This document shows, one piece after another, positions 16,476 through 25,266 of a stretch of 38,484 nt of DNA (positions within the stretch are counted from its first letter, which is position 1; every line of letters starts with the position of its first letter). The notes beneath the pieces are model-generated. The model saw only the letters and a list, made by a program, of their open reading frames with translations, searched no databases and was not told where the DNA came from. The position numbers and the translations under genes are program-made. Source of the stretch: an uncultured Rhodospirillales bacterium (GTDB lineage: Bacteria; Pseudomonadota; Alphaproteobacteria; Azospirillales; Azospirillaceae); contig CAIZDL010000122.1 in assembly GCA_903931735.1 (NCBI GenBank), positions 1-38,484 on the forward strand. The letters are read 5' to 3'.

Positions 16476-17440
16476 GCCGTCTCCTTCCGCTCTGCGATAC
16501 GCCGCCACAATGCCTCAGCCGCCATGGCCACGGCATCAACCTCAAGGCCATCCATTAAAGTGCCCGTAGTATCGGGGTCATAATCGGGCGCCGATAGCAA
16601 TTCTTTGAAAGACAAAGGCGTCCGAATCCATGAACTATGCTCGCCCCAGGGACGATAATGCTCGGGCAGGCTCGGGCCAAACAAACCCAACGTCGGCGTT
16701 CCCACGGCTGCCGCGATGTGCATCAACCCGGAATCATTGCCGATAAAAAGCGCGCAGCGCGCAAGGCACGCCCCGGCCTCCAACGGATCGGTCGCTCCAA
16801 CCAAATCCAGGCGCCGAGCGGGGGGGATCGCGGCCAACAGCGGCTCGGCCTGATCGCGCTCGGCCCCCGCCGCCAGCACCGCGATGCGAGCGCCGGGCAA
16901 AATGCCGCAGGGGCCGGTCAGGCGCTCGGCCAACGCCGCAAAGCGCTCCGGGCGCCAGGTCTTGCCGATCCAGTTCGCCGCCGGCCCCAACGCCAGCACC
17001 GGGGGGCCATCGGGGACCATCGCAGCGGCGGTGGCCTGCTCGCCCGCGCCGAACCACAAACGCGGAGCTGGCACCTGTGGCAACGCAAACACATCGCCCA
17101 AATGCTCCAGCCGGTGACGGTCTTCGGGTGGGCTCGAAACGACCACGGTACGACGCCGTAACAGCAAGCGCGAAACAGCGGAGTCGCGCAAATCCGCAAT
17201 CACCCCCCAGCGATAGCCGATACAAAGCCGCCATAACCGCAGCCAGTGTCCGGCATTCTTTTGTTTTTGCAGGGAAATCACCTGCTCCAGGCCCGGCAGC
17301 GCCCGAAATAACGGCGCCGCCACCGGCCCGCACGCGACCGTGACGCGCGCCTGAGGATGGCTGCGCACCAAATAATCGAGAACGCCCGTGGACAACACGG
17401 CGTCCCCCAACCGATTGGAGGTGATAAACAATAGCCTCAA
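16472..17440 (-). CDS. GT9-family (heptosyltransferase-like) glycosyltransferase
   Basis: The 322-residue protein matches the ADP-heptose:LPS heptosyltransferase family. It has SNRLGDAVLSTGVLDYL at the N-terminus and FIGNDSGLMHIAAAVGTP then GLFGPS near the C-terminus. It may act in LPS core or other surface-glycan assembly; whether the sugar is heptose cannot be told. The start is TTG at 17440, with GGGGGAG nine bases upstream. It is first in a probable five-gene minus-strand operon (GT9, GT4, methyltransferase, two TPR/GT9-like) and divergent from ygfZ. Confidence 0.9.
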   Translation of the reverse strand: MRLLFITSNRLGDAVLSTGVLDYLVRSHPQARVTVACGPVAAPLFRALPGLEQVISLQKQKNAGHWLRLWRLCIGYRWGVIADLRDSAVSRLLLRRRTVVVSSPPEDRHRLEHLGDVFALPQVPAPRLWFGAGEQATAAAMVPDGPPVLALGPAANWIGKTWRPERFAALAERLTGPCGILPGARIAVLAAGAERDQAEPLLAAIPPARRLDLVGATDPLEAGACLARCALFIGNDSGLMHIAAAVGTPTLGLFGPSLPEHYRPWGEHSSWIRTPLSFKELLSAPDYDPDTTGTLMDGLEVDAVAMAAEALWRRIAERKETA

Positions 17441-17538
17441 CGCGGTGCGCTCCCCCTCTGCCCCTGGCGCAAGCAGTGGCTTCGGGTTATATCGATGGCC
17501 GTAGCGCCCGGCAAGTCTGTCTCCGAGGTCCCCGCGTC

Positions 17539-18396
17539 ATGAACGCCCCCATCCTGCTCCCCAATCGCGCCGTCGTCCGGGTCACCGGCGAGGATCGCGT
17601 CAACTTTCTCCAGGGATTACTGACCAATTCTGTCGCAACAGTGGACGCTGAACACTCGATCTACGCAGCACTCCTGACGCCCCAAGGAAAAATTCTCGAC
17701 GATCTGTTTATCGCCTATTCCGAAGGCGTCCTGCTACTCGATGTTTGCGCCGACCATGTGGCCGACCTCGTTCAGCGCCTAACCCGCTATCGTCTGCGCG
17801 CCAAAGTTGGTTTTGAGGACCTTAGCCGGGAGTTTCAGGTTTTGGCCGCGCCCGGGGCCACCGCCATTGCAGCGATAGCCATGCCCACCGTGGCGGGTGC
17901 CAGCCGCCCTCACGATCGCGGCGGGGTCGTTATGGTAGACCCGCGACACCCGGCGCTAGGGTTAAGGCTCCTGGTGCCAGCCCGCGAGGCCGTTCATTTC
18001 GGCTTTGATGACTATGAATCATTGCGAATCTCTCTAGGAATTGGCGATAATAACGTTGATTTTGGAACAGCCGCCTTATTAGCGTTAGAAGCCAATCTCG
18101 ATACCCTTAATGGTATTAGCTGGACCAAGGGATGTTATGTCGGGCAGGAGGTAACCGCACGCAGCCGATCCCGTGCCCTGATTCGGCGAAGGTTGCGGCC
18201 GGTCCGGGTGACCGGCCCCCTCCCCGCGCCGGGAACGCCGGTTTTTTGGGACGGGCAGGAGGTGGGGGACGTGCGGTCCGGGCGGAATGGCTCGGCTCTG
18301 GCCCTTCTGCGCACCGAGACGCTCGCCACCATTACCGGCCCACTCACAGCAGGGGACGCTGAATTAACACCGCTCCGGCCAATTTGGGAGCTTTGA
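17539..18396 (+). CDS. ygfZ: YgfZ/CAF17-like folate-binding protein
   Basis: The 285-residue protein is related to the T-protein (GcvT) fold. It has GEDRVNFLQGLLTNSV near the N-terminus and the diagnostic KGCYVGQE motif at about residues 197-204, containing the conserved cysteine. Family members support maintenance or repair of some 4Fe-4S enzymes in a folate-dependent way, in the cytoplasm. ATG 17539 is chosen because it precedes the conserved N-terminus (MNAPILLPNRAVV). The frame extends upstream to 17476 but those residues are not family-like. Monocistronic; divergent from the GT9 gene. Confidence 0.92.
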   Translation: MNAPILLPNRAVVRVTGEDRVNFLQGLLTNSVATVDAEHSIYAALLTPQGKILDDLFIAYSEGVLLLDVCADHVADLVQRLTRYRLRAKVGFEDLSREFQVLAAPGATAIAAIAMPTVAGASRPHDRGGVVMVDPRHPALGLRLLVPAREAVHFGFDDYESLRISLGIGDNNVDFGTAALLALEANLDTLNGISWTKGCYVGQEVTARSRSRALIRRRLRPVRVTGPLPAPGTPVFWDGQEVGDVRSGRNGSALALLRTETLATITGPLTAGDAELTPLRPIWEL

Positions 18397-18622
18397 TGGC
18401 CCCCACGCCGCCAGCAAATTACTTTTCGCACCTTCAATAGCAAGTCATTTAAATGCCAAAATCTTGCATTATTCATTTTCTGCGACAAGACGCCACACTT
18501 GCGGATAGCTTACCGTTCTTTAAGTTTTATAATCGATGATCCAAACGTCAAAGGCGCTCACCACCAGATGCCCCCCCCCGACCAAGTGCCACACGCAACG
18601 CCGCCCAAAGGGAGCTACCGCG
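18397..18622 (+). promoter_or_regulatory. Intergenic stretch with candidate promoter (TATAAT at 18528-18533)
   Basis: This is a 226-base AT-richer gap before the hypothetical gene. A perfect TATAAT box lies at 18528-18533, but no good -35 box lies 16-18 bases upstream (TTGCGG at 18499-18504 is 23 bases away). The region 18536-18622 is open in frame with the next gene and could encode an N-terminal extension, but the internal ATG has the better ribosome-binding site. Confidence 0.3.
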
Positions 18623-19036
18623 ATGCTCAGGATAGATACCTCCGATTGCAGTCTTGAAATCGGAGTTGGGAAGAAGTTCACGCGGACCTTGATTTGGCAC
18701 TTTGCCCGGTTCCTCCGTGAAAATCTGGCCGAGAAGTGTGGCACCATCGGGCTGGAAGCTGAAATTATCGACCGCGAAGCCCGTAAAATGGCCAACCATT
18801 TTGTTGGCGATATGCGCGAAACTTTACGAAAATATCTCAGCGAAAACTACGGAGACCTTGAAAACCTCAGCCCTGAAGGTGTGGTTGAGCTTTACGTCCA
18901 AGAAAATTTGAACGACTTCGAGGCAGATTACTTGCTCAACCGTCTTATCGGCTTCGACGCACTTTATGGCGGCCCGTTGCCTGCTGCGGCAATATTGGAG
19001 CAACTCGAGGCAGCGGCTCGCGAGACCTGCCACTAA
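18623..19036 (+). CDS. Hypothetical protein, 137 residues
   Basis: I do not recognise this family. The predicted protein (MLRIDTSDCSLEIG start) is soluble, mixed alpha/beta and mildly acidic, with a long helical middle part (ARKMANHFVGDMRETLRKYL) and a helical C-terminus. No signal peptide or membrane segment is visible. ATG 18623 is preferred because GGGAG lies eight bases upstream; the open frame begins at 18536. It converges with the RNA methyltransferase gene, with only nine bases between stops. Codon usage resembles the core genes, so it is probably a real gene. Confidence 0.7.
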   Translation: MLRIDTSDCSLEIGVGKKFTRTLIWHFARFLRENLAEKCGTIGLEAEIIDREARKMANHFVGDMRETLRKYLSENYGDLENLSPEGVVELYVQENLNDFEADYLLNRLIGFDALYGGPLPAAAILEQLEAAARETCH

Positions 19037-19045
19037 AAACGCAAA

Positions 19046-19603
19046 TCAGGCACTTCCCTTCGCAATATTTCGCTGCCGGTTACGCACTTTCTGTGTTCCG
19101 GCACCGTGAGCAGCGACGCCCTTGGGTGGAGCGCCGACTCGGACCGGGCGCTCGGCAAAACGTCCCAAGCAAACCATACGATCGTACATTACCAACGCCC
19201 CGGCGACCCCAACATTGATGCAAAAGCGGGTGGGGATTTTAACAACAAATTGGCAGCGTGCAGCTAACGACGGTGAAAGCGCGCCATACTCCGGACCCAA
19301 GACATACGCGGCACGGGTAGGATGGCGAAAACTCGGCAAATCCACCGCCTCATCCAAGAGTTCCACCCCAACCAAACAACAGTCGGCCGGTAAAACCAAG
19401 GATGCGACATCGGGGTACGTATAAAATGGAATGCTATTCTCACTGCCAGACGTGTCGACGAGGTGCATTTCACGGGTATCCAAAAAGGGCGTCACCGCAA
19501 AGGTAAAGCTTGCTCCAAAAGCGTGAGCGGTGCGCAAAAGACTGCCCATGTTGCCAGGCTTACTGATCCCCTCAACGCCAATACCGAAATAGCCCCTGGC
19601 CAT
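19046..19603 (-). CDS. TrmH/SpoU-family RNA 2'-O-methyltransferase
   Basis: The 185-residue protein has a SPOUT methyltransferase fold. KPGNMGSLLRTAHAFGA corresponds to motif 1, AYVLGPEYGALS to motif 2 and INVGVAGALVMYDR to the knotted SAM-binding motif 3. It methylates a ribose 2'-OH in tRNA or rRNA; the target position cannot be assigned. A basic C-terminal tail (residues about 160-185) may bind RNA. A good ribosome-binding site (GGGGAGG, seven bases before ATG) fixes the start. It lies 30 bases after mltG in the same direction, so it may share the fab-mltG transcript. Confidence 0.87.
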   Translation of the reverse strand: MARGYFGIGVEGISKPGNMGSLLRTAHAFGASFTFAVTPFLDTREMHLVDTSGSENSIPFYTYPDVASLVLPADCCLVGVELLDEAVDLPSFRHPTRAAYVLGPEYGALSPSLAARCQFVVKIPTRFCINVGVAGALVMYDRMVCLGRFAERPVRVGAPPKGVAAHGAGTQKVRNRQRNIAKGSA

Positions 19604-19633
19604 AGCTCAACCTCCCCTTCGGCCGCCCCCAGG

Positions 19634-20635
19634 CTATTGGGGGGAGTGCTCGTGCTGTAGTTGCCGCCAATGAGCAACATTATGGTTGTGCTCGGCCAAC
19701 GTTTTAGCAAAAACATGCCCCCCGCTGCCATCGGCAACGAAATATAGGTACTCGTGACGCTCCGGATTAAATGCCGCAGCAAGGCTCGCCCGGCCGGGGT
19801 TGCAGATGGGACGCGGGGGCAAGCCCTCGATCTGATAGGTATTAAACGGCGACTCATAACGCCAATCCGCCTGCGTTAAGAGTCTTCCCAACCCGCCTTT
19901 ACCACCAGTCAGGGCGTAAATTACCGTGGGGTCCGATTGCAGGCGCATCCCGATTGCCAGCCGGTTATAAAAAACACCGGCAATGCGACTCCGTTCGGAG
20001 GCCTGTGCGGTTTCTTTTTCCACGATCGACGCCAGCACCACGGCGCTGGCCTGGGTCTGGAGCGCCAAACCCGGCGCCCGCACCGACCACAACTCACCCT
20101 TTGCAACAGTCATCGCCGCGCGCATCCGCTGAAGCAGCGCCAACCGGCCATCGCCAAGTGAAAAATGATAGGTATCAGGCAGGAGCGCCCCCTCCTCCGG
20201 GATCTCGGGCACATCCCCCACCAACGCCGACTCGGCCCGCAACCCTGCCACCACCTGGGCGGCCGTCACCCCCTCGATCAATACGAAGCGATGCACCACG
20301 GTCCGCCCGTGACGCATCTGATCGAGGATTTCGAGCAGGCTGGCGCCCTTGGCAAAGGCATACTCACCCGCCCGCACCTCGCGCTCACCTTTAAAGCGAG
20401 CGACAAAAGCCGCCGCCTCAAAGAGCGCGGCGCCCCGGATCACCCCGGCATCGGCCAAAACGTGAGCGATCGGCCCGACCCCAACGCCACGCGGAATCAC
20501 AATCGTTTTCGTCTCGGCAAGCGGCCCCGGGCGTCCTACTTCAGAGCCGAACCACAGCGCCACCCCGGCCACCAACACCAAAAAAGAAAATGCTCCGGCA
20601 AACCACCGGAGCATTTTTCTAAGAACAGCGCCCAT
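19634..20635 (-). CDS. mltG: Endolytic murein transglycosylase MltG
   Basis: The 333-residue protein has one N-terminal membrane segment (residues about 10-30), then a LysM-like region (TIVIPRGVGVGPIAHVLADA) and the YceG catalytic domain. ASIVEKETAQ holds the catalytic Glu at about residue 210; LQSDPTVIYAL, SPFNTYQIEGLPPRPICNPG and YLYFVADGSGGHVF are further family motifs. It cleaves nascent peptidoglycan strands at the periplasmic face of the inner membrane and helps set glycan length. ATG 20635 is chosen; an in-frame TTG at 20644 is possible, and neither has a strong ribosome-binding site. It follows fabF by 21 bases, the usual fabF-mltG pairing of alphaproteobacteria. Confidence 0.93.
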   Translation of the reverse strand: MGAVLRKMLRWFAGAFSFLVLVAGVALWFGSEVGRPGPLAETKTIVIPRGVGVGPIAHVLADAGVIRGAALFEAAAFVARFKGEREVRAGEYAFAKGASLLEILDQMRHGRTVVHRFVLIEGVTAAQVVAGLRAESALVGDVPEIPEEGALLPDTYHFSLGDGRLALLQRMRAAMTVAKGELWSVRAPGLALQTQASAVVLASIVEKETAQASERSRIAGVFYNRLAIGMRLQSDPTVIYALTGGKGGLGRLLTQADWRYESPFNTYQIEGLPPRPICNPGRASLAAAFNPERHEYLYFVADGSGGHVFAKTLAEHNHNVAHWRQLQHEHSPQ

Positions 20636-20656
20636 CCGGCCCAATCGAGTGAGACT

Positions 20657-21922
20657 TTACGAGAATGCCCTGAACACCACTGAAGCGTTCGTGCCGCCAA
20701 ACCCGAAAGAATTGGAAAGTGCAGAGCGCACTTTCTTTTCCCGGGCCACTTTTGGCACCAGATCCACGCCCTTGCAGCTCTCAGACGGGTTCTCAAGATT
20801 GAGAGTCGGAGGCAATACGCCCTCGTTGATCGCCTTGATCGAGTAAATCGCTTCAACCGCCCCAGCAGCGCCGAGCAAATGCCCAATCGACGACTTGGTG
20901 GACGACATGGAAACGGTCTCAATCGCCGAGCCAAACAACCGCCGGACGGCACCAAGCTCGATCTCATCACCCACCGGCGTCGACGTGCCATGGGCATTCA
21001 CATAATCGATCTCAGAAGGGTCCAACCCCGCCCGCTTCAGCGCCATCCGCATTGAGCGAAAGCCACCGTTGCCGTTCTCGGGCGGGGAGGTGATGTGATA
21101 AGCATCGCCCGACATACCATAGCCGATAATCTCGGCATAGATATGAGCACCGCGCTTTTTAGCGTGCTCCAGTTCCTCCAGCACCACGATGCCAGCGCCT
21201 TCACCCATCACAAAGCCATCGCGGCCCTGATCATAAGGGCGTGAGGCCCGCTCGGGCGTGTCGTTATAGGCTGTGGAGAGCGCCTTTGCCGATGCAAAGC
21301 CGGCAAGACCCAGCCGACACACCGCACTCTCAGCGCCACCCGCGAACATCACGTCGGCATCATCGAACTGAATCAAGCGGGCGGCATCGCCAATGGCATG
21401 GGCGCCCGACGAGCACGCTGTGACCACCGCATGATTTGGCCCCTTGAATCCATATTTAATGGAAACCTGGCCCGACGCGAGGTTGATCAGGCATGAAGGA
21501 ATAAAGAACGGCGAAACCCGTCGCGGCCCCTTTTCCTTCAACAAAATCGCCCCCTCGGCGATGCCGGGCAAACCACCGATGCCCGACCCGATCATCACAC
21601 CGGTGCGCTCCTGAGACTCTTCGTCCGTCGGATGCCAACCCGAGTCGACCACCGCTTCGGCCGCCGCGCCCATCGCATAGAGGATGAAATCATCGATCTT
21701 GCGCTGGTCTTTGGGCGGCACATATTCGTCGGCGTTGAACAGCCCCTGAGCGGTGTCACCCCTCGGCACCTGCCCGGCGATCTTCGACGGCAGGTCCGAC
21801 ACGTCGAACCGGGTGATCAAGCTGATACCCGACTCGGAGTTAGTCAGCCGCGACCAGTTGTTCTTGTGCCCGAATCCGAGAGGCGTCACCATCCCGAGAC
21901 CGGTAACCACGACACGTCTCAT
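20657..21922 (-). CDS. fabF: 3-oxoacyl-[acyl-carrier-protein] synthase II
   Basis: The 421-residue protein is a condensing enzyme of type II fatty-acid synthesis. The Cys-His-His triad is visible: Cys in VVTACSSGAHAIG, His in YVNAHGTSTPVGD and His in SSIGHLLGAAGAVEA. It begins RRVVVTGLGMVTPLG and ends NSFGFGGTNAS, and is full length. It elongates malonyl-ACP and acyl-ACP in the cytoplasm. It lies between acpP (101-base gap) and mltG, all on the minus strand. Confidence 0.96.
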   Translation of the reverse strand: MRRVVVTGLGMVTPLGFGHKNNWSRLTNSESGISLITRFDVSDLPSKIAGQVPRGDTAQGLFNADEYVPPKDQRKIDDFILYAMGAAAEAVVDSGWHPTDEESQERTGVMIGSGIGGLPGIAEGAILLKEKGPRRVSPFFIPSCLINLASGQVSIKYGFKGPNHAVVTACSSGAHAIGDAARLIQFDDADVMFAGGAESAVCRLGLAGFASAKALSTAYNDTPERASRPYDQGRDGFVMGEGAGIVVLEELEHAKKRGAHIYAEIIGYGMSGDAYHITSPPENGNGGFRSMRMALKRAGLDPSEIDYVNAHGTSTPVGDEIELGAVRRLFGSAIETVSMSSTKSSIGHLLGAAGAVEAIYSIKAINEGVLPPTLNLENPSESCKGVDLVPKVAREKKVRSALSNSFGFGGTNASVVFRAFS

Positions 21923-22023
21923 GGTAGTTCCCGATGTTCTTCCCGTTTATCCCCACCGCAGCGGGGCCCGGCGATGCAAACGCCGAGGCCCACGACCCGC
22001 AGTTGTTCAAATGTCCTAACCGA

Positions 22024-22266
22024 TCAGGACTGGGCGTGCGCCGAAATGAAGTCAATGGCGTTCTTGACCGTCAGAATCTTTTCGGCGGCATCGTCCGGAA
22101 TTTCGCAGCCGAATTCCTCTTCAAACGCCATCACCAGTTCGACGGTATCCAGGCTGTCAGCGCCCAGATCGTCGATGAAGCTGGCGTTCTCAACCACCTT
22201 CGACTCCTCGACGCCGAGATGCTCGACGACGATCTTCTTCACGCGCTCGGCAATATCACCGCTCAT
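22024..22266 (-). CDS. acpP: Acyl carrier protein
   Basis: The 80-residue acidic four-helix protein has the phosphopantetheine attachment motif [12 protein letters not shown] with Ser38. It carries the growing acyl chain for FabD, FabG and FabF. It is of normal length, with a GGAAAAGG-like ribosome-binding site. It sits between fabG and fabF in the classical cluster, but a 196-base gap upstream suggests it may also have its own promoter for high expression. Confidence 0.97.
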   Translation of the reverse strand: MSGDIAERVKKIVVEHLGVEESKVVENASFIDDLGADSLDTVELVMAFEEEFGCEIPDDAAEKILTVKNAIDFISAHAQS

Positions 22267-22320
22267 GTTGTTTTACCTTTTCCTGTTCCATCAAGAAAGA
22301 GCCGGTTTCCCGACGACGAA

Positions 22321-22339
22321 GCGGCGCGACCTGCGCCGC
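22321..22339 (-). promoter_or_regulatory. GC-rich hairpin in the acpP leader
   Basis: A perfect 7-base inverted repeat GCGGCGC...GCGCCGC with a 5-base loop lies in the fabG-acpP gap, about 55 bases upstream of the acpP start. No T-tract follows on the minus strand. It may stabilise a processed acpP message or attenuate transcription; the function is inferred only from position. Confidence 0.35.
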
Positions 22340-22462
22340 CACGGTCTCATTATCGACGTGCCCGGTCGCCCGAAAAAGTCACGTCGAATACCACATATCC
22401 CCGCGATTGACCAGCACCACCGAGCACGAGCCCACGCATTGCGCCAAGCGGCTCAGGAAGCG

Positions 22463-23209
22463 TCAGATCATAGCCATACCACCGTTAATATGCAAAGTCT
22501 GACCTGTGACATAGCCAGCTTCCTCGCTAGCAAGATAAATCACCCCTGCGGCGATGTCGGCCGGATCGCCCAACCGCCCGGCAGGGATGGCGCCAGTCAA
22601 CTTCTCTTTTTGGGCTTTATCGAGAGCGTCGGTCATCGGCGTCGTGATAAAGCCAGGCGCGACACAGTTAACCGTGATCCCGCGCGAGCCGACTTCCGCC
22701 GCGAGCGCCTTCGACATACCAATCATACCAGCCTTGGAAGCGGCATAATTCGCCTGCCCAGGATTGCCCGTCACCACGACAATCGACGTAATCCCAATGA
22801 TCCGGCCCCAACGCCGCTTCATCATTCCGCGCAACGCCGCCCGCGCCAGCCGGAAACCGGCCGTGAGGTTAACGTCGATCACCGCCTGCCAATCATCATC
22901 CTTCATCCGCATAGCAAGGCCGTCGCGGGTCAGGCCGGCGTTGTTCACCAGAATATCGACCCGCCCCCCCAAAGCGATCTCGGCCGCCTTGAACAGCGCC
23001 TCTGTCGCGATGGCATCGGCCAGATTACCCGGCACGATCTTCACCCGATCGCCACCGGCCAACTCCGCCGCCAGTGCCTCGAGCGCCTCGACCCGGGTGC
23101 CCGAAAGAGCCACCACCGCGCCCCGGGCAAACAGTGCCCTGGCAATAGCGGCGCCGATTCCACCTGAAGCTCCGGTTACCAGCGCTGTTTTTCCGCCGAA
23201 ATCGAACAT
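22463..23209 (-). CDS. fabG: 3-oxoacyl-[acyl-carrier-protein] reductase
   Basis: The 248-residue classical short-chain dehydrogenase/reductase has the nucleotide-binding motif TGASGGIGAAIA at about residue 12, NNAGLTRDG, and the catalytic Ser-Tyr-Lys set in ITSIVVVTGNPGQANYAASK. It uses NADPH to reduce beta-ketoacyl-ACP. It ends YVTGQTLHINGGMAMI, as in the family. It lies 41 bases after fabD and upstream of acpP on the minus strand. Confidence 0.96.
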   Translation of the reverse strand: MFDFGGKTALVTGASGGIGAAIARALFARGAVVALSGTRVEALEALAAELAGGDRVKIVPGNLADAIATEALFKAAEIALGGRVDILVNNAGLTRDGLAMRMKDDDWQAVIDVNLTAGFRLARAALRGMMKRRWGRIIGITSIVVVTGNPGQANYAASKAGMIGMSKALAAEVGSRGITVNCVAPGFITTPMTDALDKAQKEKLTGAIPAGRLGDPADIAAGVIYLASEEAGYVTGQTLHINGGMAMI

Positions 23210-23250
23210 GATCGCGCCTATTCCATCCGAAAGGAAAGTTTAAGAAGAAA

Positions 23251-24198
23251 TCACAGCGTCTTGAGAAAAGACTCGATGTCTGCGGGGCTCTGCACGGAAA
23301 CGCCAGCCAATTCCTTGTCGATGCGCTTGGCAAGCCCGGTCAGGACCTTACCGCTGCCCAATTCCACCAAGGTATCCACCCCTTCGGACTTGACGTACAG
23401 CATACTTTCCCGCCAACGCACCACCCCACAAACCTGCTCGACCAACCGAGCACGAATTTCATCGGGATCGGAAATCGCCCGCGCCACAACATTTGCCACC
23501 AGTGGGACCACCGGCGCCTGCATCGCAACCCTGGCCAGCGCTTCAGCCATCGCATCGGCGGCTGGCTGCATCAAGGGGCAATGGAACGGCGCGCTCACCG
23601 GCAGCTTCACCGCGCGCTTAAACCCTTTGGTGGCGGCGATGGCAATGGCGCGATCAACCGCGACGGCATCGCCGCTGATCACCACCTGCCCCGGCGCGTT
23701 ATCGTTGGCGGCGGCACAAACACGGCCGGTTTCGGCTGCGGCCTCGGCGGCGATGGCCTGAGCGGCATCAAGATCGGCGCCCATCAGCGCCGCCATCGCC
23801 CCTTGGCCAACCGGAACCGCCTTTTGCATCGAGCGCCCGCGCAACTTCAGCAACCGCGCGGTATCTGCAAGTGTGAAAGTTCCGGCCGCACACAACGCCG
23901 AATATTCGCCAAGAGAGTGCCCCGCGACAAACCGCGCAGATTTGGCAATATCGAGCCCGCCCTGCTTCGTCAACACGCGAACCACCGCGAGGGAAACCGC
24001 CATCAACGCCGGCTGAGCGTTTTCCGTCAAAGTAAGGTCCTGGTCCGGCCCCTCGAACATCAGAGCCGAAAGTTTCTGCCCCAGAGCATCATCAACCTCG
24101 TCGAACACTGCGCGGGCATCGCCAAACGCCTCGGCGAGTTCGCGCCCCATGCCCACCGCCTGGCTACCCTGCCCCGGAAAAACAAACGCCCGTGCCAT
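23251..24198 (-). CDS. fabD: Malonyl-CoA:ACP transacylase
   Basis: The 315-residue protein has FPGQGSQAVGMG at the N-terminus, the active-site serine in AGHSLGEYSAL (about residue 94), and the catalytic His in VSAPFHCPLM. It transfers malonyl from CoA to ACP to start elongation. It is first gene of the fabD-fabG-acpP-fabF-mltG group, with GGGAG/AGGG upstream of ATG 24198. It is normal length. Confidence 0.96.
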   Translation of the reverse strand: MARAFVFPGQGSQAVGMGRELAEAFGDARAVFDEVDDALGQKLSALMFEGPDQDLTLTENAQPALMAVSLAVVRVLTKQGGLDIAKSARFVAGHSLGEYSALCAAGTFTLADTARLLKLRGRSMQKAVPVGQGAMAALMGADLDAAQAIAAEAAAETGRVCAAANDNAPGQVVISGDAVAVDRAIAIAATKGFKRAVKLPVSAPFHCPLMQPAADAMAEALARVAMQAPVVPLVANVVARAISDPDEIRARLVEQVCGVVRWRESMLYVKSEGVDTLVELGSGKVLTGLAKRIDKELAGVSVQSPADIESFLKTL

Positions 24199-24327
24199 GA
24201 TGCCCTAAACTCCCTGGCCGCTCCCGTTTCACCCGCGCGCTCTAACGCAATTGCGAAAGACGCCGATCAGTCATACCGCGTTGCGGCCGCAAGTCAAGAG
24301 CACACAAGCAACGGACGAAACAACCGC

Positions 24328-24834
24328 TCACGGGGGCGCTGCAATCTCTCGGGCCGCCGTTGAAACCAACCCAACCACCTCTCGAAAGCGACGCTCGGCT
24401 ACGGCCATATCGCCTGCCAAACCCAGAACCATGCTCAAAAACGGTCCCTCGCTCGCCTCTTCCAGCGCGCGGCACAAAGCCTCGATCGAGGGCGGAACCG
24501 CCTGATTGCCCAACGTCACAATGTCCCGCACCAGGGGAGACAACCGCCAATACCGGGAATCGGCCACGATCAGCGCAAGAATCACCGCCGCGGCCAAGCG
24601 ATGCGCCAAAGCTGCCTCGCCCTGTCCCGGCCGGTGCCAAATCCCTTCGGCGCGGTCAATGTGGACCCGAGCGGCCTCCAACGCCGCGCCACGAAGCGAA
24701 GGCAGCTTCTCCCCCGACTCAGGACGATCCGCCAGCTCGCCATTGGCTCCGGCCACCAACTCGCCATCGGCTTCGGCTCCGGCCGCCAGCCAATCAAGCC
24801 CTTGATAGTAATCAGTATCGCCGTTTTTAGTCAT
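24328..24834 (-). CDS. Hypothetical protein, 168 residues
   Basis: I do not recognise this family. The N-terminal third (residues about 1-50) is low-complexity and acidic; the C-terminal part (residues about 55-168) appears helical, with moderately hydrophobic segments (LAAAVILALIVADSRYW). There is no signal peptide. ATG 24834 has AGGGG six bases upstream. It lies upstream of fabD on the same strand (129-base gap) and divergent from the rpsF operon. The frame is clean and uses GC-rich codons, but the antisense strand is also open, so reality of the gene is moderately certain. Confidence 0.6.
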   Translation of the reverse strand: MTKNGDTDYYQGLDWLAAGAEADGELVAGANGELADRPESGEKLPSLRGAALEAARVHIDRAEGIWHRPGQGEAALAHRLAAAVILALIVADSRYWRLSPLVRDIVTLGNQAVPPSIEALCRALEEASEGPFLSMVLGLAGDMAVAERRFREVVGLVSTAAREIAAPP

Positions 24835-25108
24835 GGCGCACCCCTGATAGACGAAACCCGACGGCCCCGGTCAATGACGCCAGCCGACGTATGGATGACG
24901 CCGACCGATGATGGTATTGGCCAGCCATACTCGCCCCCAGCCCGGCCGCACTGAAAGATTACCATCATTTCGTCTAAACTTGCGCCAGCTTATTCCCACA
25001 CCCGGGCCAAATACCCAGTCACAGCAGACTCACGATCTTCTAACATTTTAAACCGGCGATTCCACCCGATTAAAACCGTAAATTTTCTCCCCATCACGGC
25101 CAGGGGCC

Positions 25109-25136
25109 TTGCAATCGGGAAGACCGCGTGTATAGT
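25109..25136 (+). promoter_or_regulatory. Promoter of the rpsF-rpsR-DUF2232-rplI operon
   Basis: TTGCAA at 25109-25114, a 16-base spacer, then TATAGT at 25131-25136, close to the sigma-70 consensus. Transcription would start near 25143, leaving a leader of about 124 bases before rpsF. Confidence 0.6.
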
Positions 25137-25162
25137 CCGCCGCTCCGAAACTCCTTGCCGAC

Positions 25163-25194
25163 GCCAGCGCGCCGGCTAGGCGCGGGCGGCTGGC
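25163..25194 (+). promoter_or_regulatory. Structured leader RNA hairpin upstream of rpsF
   Basis: Outer stem GCCAG/CTGGC, inner stem CGCGCC/GGCGCG, loop GGCTA and a 5-base 3'-side bulge GGCGG. rpsF leaders in many bacteria carry an S6:S18-binding RNA for autoregulation. The position and the bulged two-part stem fit, but the CCG trinucleotide typical of that motif is not clearly in the bulge, so this is tentative. Confidence 0.4.
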
Positions 25195-25266
25195 CGACGT
25201 TTTCCTCCGATGATCGGGGGTGATTTCGATACAGCGCCGAGCCACGTAACAGCCATGGGGAGTCCT

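Larger units (their letters stand above)
24835..25266. other. Divergent intergenic region between hypothetical gene and rpsF
   Basis: This 432-base region contains the likely rpsF operon promoter (25109-25136) and a structured leader (25163-25194). The left half (24835-25060) shows no gene; a minus-strand open frame entering it from rpsF is a shadow. Confidence 0.5.

Noticed and set aside
21632-23167. 511-codon plus-strand ORF antisense to fabF, acpP and fabG
   Set aside because: Runs antisense through three well-identified genes; long antisense frames are common at high GC.
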